The notes below the pieces were generated by a model. It did not search any database. It saw nothing but the letters and a program-made list of their open reading frames with translations, and was not told the DNA's origin. A stretch of 64,000 nucleotides of DNA from assembly GCF_000222485.1 (NCBI RefSeq), contig NC_015914.1:2242501-2306500 (forward strand). Reading direction: 5' to 3'. The position numbers were made by a program, and so were the translations under genes. This document shows positions 30,961 to 38,166 of the stretch, one piece after another (the stretch's first letter is position 1; each line of letters opens with the position of its first letter). This DNA is from Cyclobacterium marinum DSM 745. GTDB taxonomy: Bacteria; Bacteroidota; Bacteroidia; Cytophagales; Cyclobacteriaceae.

Positions 30961-32328
30961 ATGGGCTCAATAACATACAACTTTTTATCCGATAGTATTC
31001 TTTTTCACGAAAAAAGCATTTCGAATAATTTTAAAAACGAAACCGATTCAAGAATTGAAAAGGAACTTTTAGATTATCGAAATCATTGCATCAAAAATTA
31101 TCCAGAATTAATTAAAGAAATAAAGGACAAGGAATCATTTCTTAAAGTTTTTTCATCAACCCAAAAAACACCATATGAATTATTAAAACAAACGTCACTT
31201 TATGTTGACCAATTTATAATTTACGACCCATTGTTTAGGCATAGCGATTTTCAATCTGATATGTCAAAAGTTACTGGAGAATATTTAGGATACCAATCAA
31301 ATGGTTTAAATAAGACAGATGTAAGTAAAGCATCCAAGTTTTTAAAAGAAATCACACCAATGATTGTCGCGGATTATGTAAAGATTTTTCCTTTGAGTTA
31401 TCATTTTGAAAAACCAAAATCAATTCCTTTAAAGCTACCAACTGATTATTATAACTCAGCCTTACCAAAACCGATTATGGATTTCTTTTGGGACAACGTA
31501 TCTGTACGCTCAATGAAAAAAATGGACAAAGGCGGTTGGTATGTTGATGAAGATTCATTAAAGCCTTGTAGAGGAATCGTAGTTGACTTTAAAGAAACAA
31601 ACTTTTCTAATAGTATGATATATCATCTGTTTGAAATGGAAGTGATGGACTTCGATGAAAATACAGGAAAAGCTACTTTTAGACAAACGTTACCTGATAC
31701 ACCGCCAACAAAAGATAAATTTAATGCTTGGGTACAGCAGTCTATAAATAGTGCTTCTAAAGCGTATTTTGATAAAGTTTTTAATGAGACTTTTATAGCA
31801 TCAAATCTAAACTCAACTTATTTGTGTAATAATAGTTTCACTAATAATCTCATTACAGAAAATTTTGATGCTAAACAAGACATCCCTGCATATACAGCAA
31901 CACAAGTAATGAATCTTGATTTGCCTTTTTTAGAAAATTTGGATATTCAAAAACTTATGGATATAAGACTTTATGAAGAAAATGTATTTACCAACTTCAG
32001 GCTGGAATTAGAAAAAAGTTTTAGAGAATTGAGAAACGAAACTGACGAGAAAATATTAAAACAGAAAGCAGAAAATATATTCCACGAATTGAACGAAGTA
32101 CAAGGTCAAAAAATTAAAAATAAAATTGACCACATTAAAAAGCAAGCATCAGTAAATGCTATAGTTGGACTTGGAGGCTTAGCAAGTAGTTTTCACACAG
32201 GTGGCTTCAGTCTACTTGCAACAGCTGTAGCTATGGGAAAAGGATATACAGACTATCTTGCGTACAATAAAGAAGTGAAAAATAATCCTGCTTATTTATT
32301 ATGGAAATCGAAAAAAGCCAGTAGGTAA
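30961..32328 (+). CDS. Unknown 455-residue protein with glycine-rich hydrophobic C-terminus
   Basis: 455 residues, low-GC and rich in Lys, Asn and Phe, with no signal peptide. I do not recognise the family. The first 380 residues look soluble and mixed alpha/beta. A helical, Glu/Lys-rich segment (about 340-395) precedes a Gly/Ala/Leu-rich hydrophobic stretch (NAIVGLGGLASSFHTGGF and on, about 396-430) that could insert in a membrane. The gene stands alone, bounded by the nested inverted-repeat element upstream and the intron-like relic downstream. Its place in a run of toxin and defence genes suggests, but does not show, a similar role. Confidence 0.6.
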   Translation: MGSITYNFLSDSILFHEKSISNNFKNETDSRIEKELLDYRNHCIKNYPELIKEIKDKESFLKVFSSTQKTPYELLKQTSLYVDQFIIYDPLFRHSDFQSDMSKVTGEYLGYQSNGLNKTDVSKASKFLKEITPMIVADYVKIFPLSYHFEKPKSIPLKLPTDYYNSALPKPIMDFFWDNVSVRSMKKMDKGGWYVDEDSLKPCRGIVVDFKETNFSNSMIYHLFEMEVMDFDENTGKATFRQTLPDTPPTKDKFNAWVQQSINSASKAYFDKVFNETFIASNLNSTYLCNNSFTNNLITENFDAKQDIPAYTATQVMNLDLPFLENLDIQKLMDIRLYEENVFTNFRLELEKSFRELRNETDEKILKQKAENIFHELNEVQGQKIKNKIDHIKKQASVNAIVGLGGLASSFHTGGFSLLATAVAMGKGYTDYLAYNKEVKNNPAYLLWKSKKASR

Positions 32329-32505
32329 CAACGTATATAGCTCATAGCTAATCAGTTGCTTAATCGAAGTTAACGCATATTTGGAGAATCGCCAAATTTT
32401 TAAATTTGACGACTTTCCAATAAAAAAGATAAATAGTAAAATTTAATAATCTGGCTTGTGGCTCAAGCGAAAAATAATCGCTAATTTCCACGCTACGAGC
32501 CATAT

Positions 32506-32830
32506 GTGTGCCGAGAGTAATGAACGACTGTAAATCGTTACGCAACTGTTTGTAAGATGGTGGAACCGACCCACCGGTGTTGTCCTACAGGGGAGAGCAT
32601 CAAACCACCATAAGGTGCTTTGGTAAAGAGTCAAGGTATTGAGCGTTATGGAAAAGGCTAGGTCAAGAGCGTAGTTAGGTAAGGATAAAGGAGATGAATG
32701 CAAATGAACCTCTGATGAAGTGTCCCTGCGAAAAACAGGGCAGGCTGAGAAAGTGCTACATTCTGTCAAAAGTGTTTGAAGTATGACAAACATTATGAGT
32801 TCAGTGCTTACCTGTTTATTGACTGGACGG
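32506..32830 (+). other. Truncated group II intron 5' region (domain I-like), no reverse transcriptase
   Basis: It begins GTGTGCCGAGAG, in line with the GUGYG 5' end of group II introns, and continues with stretches that look like bacterial domain I (GTTACGCAACTGTTTGTAAG, CCTACAGGGGAGAGCATCAA, GGTGCTTTGGTAAAGAGTCA, AAGAGCGTAGTTAGGTAAGG, ATGAACCTCTGATGAAG). No maturase frame follows; the sequence breaks at a perfect 16-nt palindrome (32831-32846). The 135-residue frame on the opposite strand (32443-32850) is a shadow. Assignment is by resemblance only. Confidence 0.5.
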
Positions 32831-32846
32831 TCCCGATGCATCGGGA
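32831..32846. repeat. Perfect 16-nt palindrome
   Basis: TCCCGATGCATCGGGA is a perfect palindrome. Its TCCCGA/TCGGGA arms are the same as those inserted into the 5S copies at 1836 and 2105, where the loop is CTCA. Confidence 0.75.
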
Positions 32847-32898
32847 TCATTAGGGGGTATGACCTTTATTCGGGCTTATTTTAACAGTTATTTGAATT

Positions 32899-33150
32899 GT
32901 AGAAAACTACCGGAGTTTTAGGGGTGTTGTGGTTATAGATGGATTTACAAATGCTGGGCAGAATGCTAAAAAAGCAAATAAAGAAGGCTATCGGTAAGCT
33001 GTATGAGGGAAAATTTCATTGTTTACCCCGTATTTATCCAGAGCCCGTCCTGTATTTAATAGGATACGGTTTGATGAAGGGTTGCTGATTCTCTGCTTCT
33101 TAATTATCTTTATAGGTATTAAAAAGTAGGCTATCAGGTTCTACTCTACG
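32899..33150 (+). repeat. Repeat family X, copy 1 (group II intron 3'-end-like)
   Basis: It starts TGTAGAAAACTACCGGAG and ends GGTTCTACTCTAC. Inside, AAGCTGTA and TACGGTTT can pair over 8 bp (with wobble), as the base of a domain V helix would, followed by TTGATGAAGG and a terminal hairpin ending CTACTCTAC. The would-be domain V is interrupted by an extra stem-loop (CCTGTATTTAATAGG). Shared with copies at 36410 and 37855, and in part with others. Confidence 0.55.
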
Positions 33151-33163
33151 CAGTAATTTTGAC

Positions 33164-33550
33164 CTATGAGTCTTCTTTATCTTTTGCAGCTTTTACAAAA
33201 TTTATAGAAGGCAACATAATAGGTGAATAACCTGATTGAAGAGTTAAATTTGATATGTAAGCTCTTAAATATGGAAAAGCTATTGCCGGAGCATTGATTT
33301 TCGGAAAGTTAGACAATTTAAATTCTTCTGTTATTTCCTCATCTAACGAGAACATAAATATAGCGTGTACGAATAAGTCAAAATTTTGGTCTATAATTTC
33401 AATTTCAAAACCAACGCCAAAGGATTTAACTTCGTCCTCAGGAAAAAAATGCCCTGTTGATAAATCAAAAGAATTTTCATCTTTAGAGATATCTGTTTTC
33501 GCGGAAAAGTTAACTTTTAAAACTTTCCAATTTTCTAACTGAATTTTCAT
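33164..33550 (-). CDS. SecB-like chaperone of a toxin-antitoxin-chaperone operon
   Basis: 128 residues, cytoplasmic. The C-terminal half aligns by eye with SecB: FDLFVHAIFMFSLDEE matches the SecB core strand region, and NAPAIAFPYLRAYISNLTLQ followed by GYSPIMLPSINF matches the FPYARE...FP.L.L.PVNF hallmark. In TAC systems (Mycobacterium Rv1955-1957, Escherichia CmdTAC) a SecB-like chaperone folds and protects the antitoxin. Here it is the third gene, 1 nt after the antitoxin stop, the same toxin-antitoxin-chaperone order. Housekeeping SecB is unlikely because of its tight linkage and island location. Confidence 0.8.
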   Translation of the reverse strand: MKIQLENWKVLKVNFSAKTDISKDENSFDLSTGHFFPEDEVKSFGVGFEIEIIDQNFDLFVHAIFMFSLDEEITEEFKLSNFPKINAPAIAFPYLRAYISNLTLQSGYSPIMLPSINFVKAAKDKEDS

Positions 33551-33551
33551 A

Positions 33552-33776
33552 TTAGGCAGCTAAAAGCAATGAATCCATCTCATTAGTATCCAAAGCATTA
33601 TCTGAATTTGGACAATAATAACTCTGACTGACTTTCTCAAATGTTTGACTATCGATTTCAAAATCTATAATTTCAACAAAACCATACTTGCCAACAGCTA
33701 TATCATATAGCTCCTTTGATTCAATATTCTCAAAGTACTGGTCAATTTGGTTCTTAATTTCCTTATTCAATTTCAT
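33552..33776 (-). CDS. Antitoxin of the TAC operon (CmdA-like position)
   Basis: 74 residues, acidic, no recognised DNA-binding domain. Helical N-terminus (NKEIKNQIDQYFENIESKEL), then a beta-like segment, then a tail SDNALDTNEMDSLLLAA. The last residues, LLLAA, resemble the ClpXP-recognised end of the ssrA tag, which would suit a labile antitoxin. In known TAC systems the antitoxin's C-terminal tail is the chaperone-addiction segment. It overlaps the toxin gene by 14 nt and precedes the chaperone by 1 nt. The role is assigned from position and size. Confidence 0.65.
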   Translation of the reverse strand: MKLNKEIKNQIDQYFENIESKELYDIAVGKYGFVEIIDFEIDSQTFEKVSQSYYCPNSDNALDTNEMDSLLLAA

Positions 33777-34338
33777 CTTTAATATCTCCTATTTCGATAA
33801 TTTTAGAACTAACAATATTGTCGCTCGGTTTATAAACAGTACATACTGTACTATTGGCTGTTCTCAAGGTAATCCTTCTAGTTCTTTCTTTTGCAAATTT
33901 AATGTAAAAATTGCCCTTAACAACATCTATCGGCAAAATGCCTTCTCCTCTTGCTAAATTGATCAATAAACCATCAATTGGCTTAAAACCTATATTTAAC
34001 TTTTTAATCTTTTTCTCAAAACTATCGTACAAATATGATAATAATTCTATTCCATCTTCAGTTGTGAGGTCTAAAAAATTCTCTTCATCTACTTTAATTG
34101 TAGATTTTATAGTGCAATAACTCTTATGCTCGTATACCTTTTTTTCTTTATTCCATGAATTTGTTATAGCCCATTTCTTTGCTTGCTCTTCTGGTTTAGT
34201 ACTCAAACCTTTTACAAAAAAATAAACTCCATTACCCATCCATTCATCATCACCTATGGAAATTTCATAATTGGAACTTACAATCTTCCTTGCGGCATTT
34301 AAGTTAGTTCCGTGATAACCAGTAAATTGTAGTATCAT
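33763..34338 (-). CDS. ADP-ribosyltransferase-like toxin of a TAC operon (CmdT-like)
   Basis: 191 residues, cytoplasmic. The N-terminal third has the marks of PARP/diphtheria-type ADP-ribosyltransferases: GYHGTN with His 9, then DDEWMGNGVYFFVKG with Tyr 39, the two NAD-binding positions of an H-Y-type site. FLDLTTEDGIELL follows and fits small bacterial ART toxins. The CmdT toxin of Escherichia CmdTAC is an ADP-ribosyltransferase that modifies mRNA during phage infection, released when the antitoxin is lost. Gene order toxin-antitoxin-chaperone, with overlaps, matches. The third catalytic residue could not be placed with certainty. Confidence 0.75.
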   Translation of the reverse strand: MILQFTGYHGTNLNAARKIVSSNYEISIGDDEWMGNGVYFFVKGLSTKPEEQAKKWAITNSWNKEKKVYEHKSYCTIKSTIKVDEENFLDLTTEDGIELLSYLYDSFEKKIKKLNIGFKPIDGLLINLARGEGILPIDVVKGNFYIKFAKERTRRITLRTANSTVCTVYKPSDNIVSSKIIEIGDIKDEIE

Positions 34339-34368
34339 TTAATAAATTTTCGACGAAAATATAAAACT

Positions 34369-34386
34369 ACTGCCTACAATGTATAT
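34369..34386 (-). repeat. Flanking repeat, 5' side of the TAC operon
   Basis: ACTGCCTACAATGTATA on the plus strand, i.e. TATACATTGTAGGCAGT reading toward the toxin gene, 31 nt before its start codon. It is the same element, in the same sense relative to the gene, as the one 5' of the HEPN gene (29854). Confidence 0.65.
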
Positions 34387-34932
34387 AAAAAATAGCTATA
34401 TCCGTGCCAAAATCAATCTTATTACACTTTTTAAACATTAATTTAGTCCGAAAAGTATGAGTTTCCCCCCTAGGTGTAGTTAATGCCTTCGTGAGCTGGG
34501 TGTAGGTTTGCAGCTACACCCTTCTATCCTTTCCAATTTGCAATTATTTGATAAGCCTCTCCCATAACTTAAAATAGTCTATCCTTGAATGAATTGCCAA
34601 TGAATGCTGCCCGAGTGTATTGTTGATTTGGATGGGATCTCAAATTTCAGTAGAGTGTCCAAAATTTTGTCCATTTGTTTACATAAAGGGGAGCTTCAGA
34701 AGCCATTGCAAATGGCATATAAAAGATTTCGACTTCAAAGTAAGTTAGGAATATAAGGGTGTAGAGGATTCTACACCCAGTCGGGGCGTTGAAAGTTTAC
34801 TGCTTATTATTGTCTTTATAATAATAAAGTAGGCTATCAGGGGCTACTCTACTGCGCATATTGAGAAGCCTTATTCACGGAAGAAATTTTTAGAATTTTG
34901 AAAATAGTAACCTTTAAGTTACATTTACGTCT
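34387..34932. repeat. Spacer with two inverted repeats and an X-family 3' end
   Basis: Between the TAC operon and higB. GGTGTAG/CTACACC pair near 34499-34520. A longer perfect stem GGGTGTAGA/TCTACACCC lies near 34758-34779. The last part (about 34796-34853) repeats the 3' end of family X (AGTAGGCTATCAGGGGCTAC, TCTACT). No gene is seen. Confidence 0.55.
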
Positions 34933-35301
34933 ATGGATAAAGTAAGGGAAGTCATAGCCTACCAAAACCATTTTGAGAACTTTCTGAGAAAACAGACCGA
35001 AAAAGTTCAAAACAAAATTTATAAAGTTATTGAGGCTATTGAGACCCTTGAAAGAGTTCCTGAAACTTACTTGAAGCCTATCAAAACAAAGAAGGGGTTG
35101 TTTGAAGCCCGTATCCAGTTGGGATCAAACATCTGGAGGGTGTTTTGTTTTTTTGACAAAGGTAAGCTAGTTATTTTATTAAATGGCTTTCAAAAGAAAT
35201 CACAAAAGACACCACCCAAGGAAATAGAAAAGGCGAGTAAGTTGATGGACCAATACTTTGCCGAAAAAGACCCAGAAAAAAAGAAAAGAACGAAGAAATG
35301 A
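34933..35301 (+). CDS. higB: HigB-type toxin (RelE/ParE superfamily, Gp49-like)
   Basis: 122 residues, somewhat long because of a Lys-rich tail (EKDPEKKKRTKK). The RelE fold core is seen in GLFEARIQLGSNIWRVFCFF and KLVILLNGFQKKSQKTPPKE, the classic Gp49/HigB pattern in which a Lys/Arg-rich C-terminal helix follows LLNGFxKK. It is a ribosome-dependent mRNA endonuclease by family. It overlaps the antitoxin gene by 4 nt; toxin-first order is typical of higBA. Confidence 0.9.
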   Translation: MDKVREVIAYQNHFENFLRKQTEKVQNKIYKVIEAIETLERVPETYLKPIKTKKGLFEARIQLGSNIWRVFCFFDKGKLVILLNGFQKKSQKTPPKEIEKASKLMDQYFAEKDPEKKKRTKK

Positions 35302-35588
35302 ATACGAAAAGCTGGAAAGACATAAAAGATGATGTGTATGGAAGGAAAGGCACATCACGAAGAGACGAACTTGAAAGAGATTTTGAATCGTTTAAGATCG
35401 GTGTATTATTGAAGAAAGCCAGGGAGGACAAGAATTTGACACAAGAGCAATTGGCAGAATTAGTAGATAAGAAAAGGACCTACATTTCAAGGGTCGAAAA
35501 TAACGGAAGCAATCTGACACTTAAAACGCTCTTCGACATAGTAGAAAAAGGATTGGGAGGAAAAGTCAAAATTTCCATTGAATTGTAA
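35298..35588 (+). CDS. higA: HigA-type antitoxin (XRE helix-turn-helix)
   Basis: 96 residues. The XRE HTH is at about 34-90: LLKKAREDKNLTQEQLAELV, DKKRTYISRVENNGSNLTLK, TLFDIVEKGLGGKV. Its start overlaps the toxin's stop. It neutralises HigB and represses the operon; the operator is expected in the X-type repeat just upstream. Confidence 0.9.
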   Translation: MNTKSWKDIKDDVYGRKGTSRRDELERDFESFKIGVLLKKAREDKNLTQEQLAELVDKKRTYISRVENNGSNLTLKTLFDIVEKGLGGKVKISIEL

Positions 35589-35752
35589 AAAGAATAGGCA
35601 CTATAACATCACCTTGGAATACAGCAGGGGTTCAGGGTAAATGGAAAGTCCAGTATCATTAAAAAATTAGGAGTAGGCATGAAGTGAACGTCTCAGAAAG
35701 CCCGCCGTCTCCAAGCTGAATCTCGTTAGGCAATATTTAAAACAAGAGCGAA

Positions 35753-36241
35753 ATGTCAATGACTCAAGTAGCTTTTCTTAGAAAGGCCCACATACCAACA
35801 AAAACACAAATTGAAGAGACAATTCAAGGACTTGGTTATGACTTTAAAATCTTGGGCGACTCTGAAAATATCACAGAACTTCACGGACTATCTTGTTCAA
35901 TAAACGGACACGAAACATTCTTTGAGACCTATTTTGACCAGCCAACAGAAATAACAAATGACTGGAATTGGATAAAGCCCGACTTAACAAATCAGGACTC
36001 AGCTATATCGTTCGTTTGGGGAGTGGATTTCGCAGCAGGTGCTTGCATTGGACTTATTTCGATTGCACTTATTGACAAAGGACAAGCACTTATTTATTAT
36101 TTGGATGACGAAATGAAATACTCAAGAGAAATGCTTGTTGCTGACATTCCCCAATTCATGAGCGAAATTGAAAAACAAAAGAAAAACACAATACCAAGTT
36201 CGACAGAACCAAAACCGACAAAGATTGTGGAAACCGATTAA
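35753..36241 (+). CDS. Unknown 162-residue protein, immunity-like in size
   Basis: 162 residues starting MSMTQVAFLRKAHIPT (a second ATG is at residue 3). Features: an N-terminal helix, QIEETIQGLGYDFKIL, a beta-rich middle, a hydrophobic stretch FAAGACIGLISIALIDKGQA, and a low-complexity tail rich in Lys, Thr and Pro. I recognise no domain. It sits alone between higBA and the RhuM-Fic gene. Single-gene cassettes like this often encode immunity or orphan antitoxin proteins, but that is a guess. Confidence 0.5.
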   Translation: MSMTQVAFLRKAHIPTKTQIEETIQGLGYDFKILGDSENITELHGLSCSINGHETFFETYFDQPTEITNDWNWIKPDLTNQDSAISFVWGVDFAAGACIGLISIALIDKGQALIYYLDDEMKYSREMLVADIPQFMSEIEKQKKNTIPSSTEPKPTKIVETD

Positions 36242-36299
36242 AAAAGCTTTTGGGACAAACTAAAAGACTTGTTTAAATGAAAATAAAAAACATTGCCTA

Positions 36300-36636
36300 A
36301 AATAACTAAGCATTCTGACGGCTGGAACAGCCTAGTCTGAATGCAGTGTGTGTGCCCAGCATGGGCATCTGGTATCGAAGGTACCAAATTATTCCAGCTG
36401 GTGAAAACCTGTAGTAAACTACTGGAGTGATAGGGGTGGTGTGGATATAAATGGATTTACATTTGCTGGGTAGAGTCATTAGAAAAGCAAATAAAGAACG
36501 CTATCGGTAAGTCGTATGAAGGAAAAGTACCCTGTATTTAACAGGGTACGGTTTGATGAAGGGGGCGCTGATTCTTTACTTGTTATTAGTATCTTTAGAG
36601 GTACTGACAAAGTAGGCTATCAGGGGCTACTCTACT
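36300..36636 (+). repeat. Repeat family X, copy 3: hairpin + intron-like element
   Basis: A nested hairpin (36310-36344; outer GCATTC/GAATGC, inner GGCTG/CAGCC) is followed by GTGTGCCCAGCATGGGCAT (36350 on), close to the GUGYGCCC start of some group II introns. The element then runs through CTAGTAAACTACTGGAG-type text, a domain V-like pairing of AAGTCGTA with TACGGTTT, and ends GGGCTACTCTACT. An extra 9-bp hairpin GTACCCTGT/ACAGGGTAC sits inside the would-be domain V. Only about 290 nt long, so any intron core is heavily deleted. Confidence 0.55.
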
Positions 36637-36652
36637 AGCACATTGAAAAGAA

Positions 36653-37642
36653 ATGAAAGAAAATAGTGAAATTGGGATTTATCAAAGCCCTGACGGTCAT
36701 GCAGAAGTACAGGTGACTTTTGATGATGATACAGTTTGGCTAAATCAAGAACAATTGGGAGAATTGTTTGATCGGGACAGGACGGTTGTCGGACGGCACA
36801 TTAGGAATATTTTCAAAGAAGGTGAATTAGATGAATCTATGGTATGTGCAGATTTTGCACACACCACTGAACATGGCGTTATTAAAGGCAAGACTCAGTC
36901 AAAGACTACCAAGTATTATAATCTCGATGTAATTATTTCGGTTGGTTATAGAGTCAAGTCCATAAGAGGAACACAATTTCGACAGTGGGCAAGCAATAGA
37001 CTCAAAGACTATTTAATCCAAGGGTATTCCATTAATGAGAAACGACTAGAGCAAAAAAATCAAGAGCTAAAATTATTGAAGTCTGGTATACAAATACTAG
37101 GAAGGGCTATTGAGGAAACAGCACAAGAAGAAGGAATTCAATGGCTTAATAAGTTTGCAAAAGGCCTTGCACTATTAGATGATTTTGATCACGAAAGGCT
37201 CGACTCTAAAGGCCTATCAATAAAGACCGCAAAATACCCGTCAAAAGAAGAATATCAATCCTTGATAAATCAAATGAAGCTAGAATTTGAGTCTGACGTA
37301 TTCGGACTTGAGAAAGACCAAAGCTTCGAAAGTGCGATCATCCAAATTTCAAAAGGCTTCGGTGAGAAAGATTTTTATCCGAGTATTGAAGAAAAAGCTG
37401 CAACTCTACTCTATCTTATAATTAAGAATCATGCTTTTTCAGATGACAACAAGAGAATAGCTGCGGCTTGTTTTCTTCTATTCCTTGAAACCAATAAAGC
37501 CCTTATGAATATTGATCGAACCGCCATTATTAGCAATTAAGCTCTTGCTAGCATTACACTTTTCACAGCCGCAAGCAAACCAGAAGAAATGAATGTAGTT
37601 AAGAATTTAATCGTGAGTATATTGAATAGAAACAAAAAGTAA
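36653..37642 (+). pseudogene. RhuM-Fic/Doc fusion protein, interrupted by an in-frame stop
   Basis: The open part (36653-37540, 295 residues) has an N-terminal RhuM-type domain (VTFDDDTVWLNQEQLGELF, GRHIRNIFKEGELDE, KYYNLDVIISVGYRVKS) and a Fic/Doc domain with HAFSDDNKRIAAACFLLFLE. A TAA at 37538 stops it, but the same frame continues for 33 codons (ALASITLFTAASKPEEMNV, ending NRNKK) exactly as intact homologues end (ISNxALxxLTLxIAESKPEEM). The Fic motif is also off: consensus HPFxDGNKR reads HAFSDDNKR. Gene decay is likely; a suppressed or shortened active form is possible. Confidence 0.8.
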
Positions 37643-37653
37643 AAACGTGTGGC

Positions 37654-37964
37654 AATAACTAAGCATTCTGACGGCTGGAACAGCCTAGTTTGAATGCAGT
37701 GTGTGTGCCCAGCATGGGCATCTGGTATCGAAGATACCAAATTATTCCAGCCGGTGAAAACCTGTGCCGAAGCATGTCGGTAGCCTGTGTCGATTTTTAT
37801 CGGTATCCCTTATGTGCGAGAGTTGTTTCTCGAAGCATCAACATTCATTTGATTTGTAGTAAACTACCGGAGTCATAGGGGTGGCGTGGTTATAGATGGA
37901 TTTACATTTGCTGGGTAGAATCCTATGAAAAGCAAATATTGAAGGCTATCAGGCTCTACTCTAC
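37654..37964 (+). repeat. Repeat family X, copy 4
   Basis: It starts with the same nested hairpin (37663-37697) and GTGTGCCCAGCATGGGCAT as copy 3. It carries an extra roughly 90-nt block (37768-37855), then GTAGTAAACTACCGGAG and the closing GGCTCTACTCTAC. The domain V-like pairing block present in copies 1 and 3 is deleted. It follows the broken RhuM-Fic gene directly. Confidence 0.6.
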
Positions 37965-38166
37965 GCTGTAATTCACTAGACTCACGCAGCCCAAACCTTT
38001 AAATTTATAGCGTTAAATCAATCAATTTCGCCATTGAAAGATGGGAATCAAAGATAAAACCATCGTCCAATTGTTCAATTATGTTAATTTCGTGATATGG
38101 AATATTCCTTGAATCAAGCATGATTAATGACCCTACAATATTATAACCCCAAAGAACTTTAAATAA
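37965..38166. other. Intergenic, leader of the LytTR gene
   Basis: About 200 nt with no gene and no clear repeat. Confidence 0.4.

Noticed and set aside
32443..32850. 135-codon minus-strand frame
   Set aside because: It runs antisense to the group II intron domain I-like relic, a known source of false proteins, and has no good start context.
33164..33550. Housekeeping SecB
   Set aside because: It is the third gene of a tight toxin-antitoxin operon within an accessory island, so a dedicated TAC chaperone is the better call.
29854..34386. A true integron
   Set aside because: No integrase gene or attI is in the window and the core triplets of the inverted repeats do not match attC well; only a cassette-like layout is claimed.
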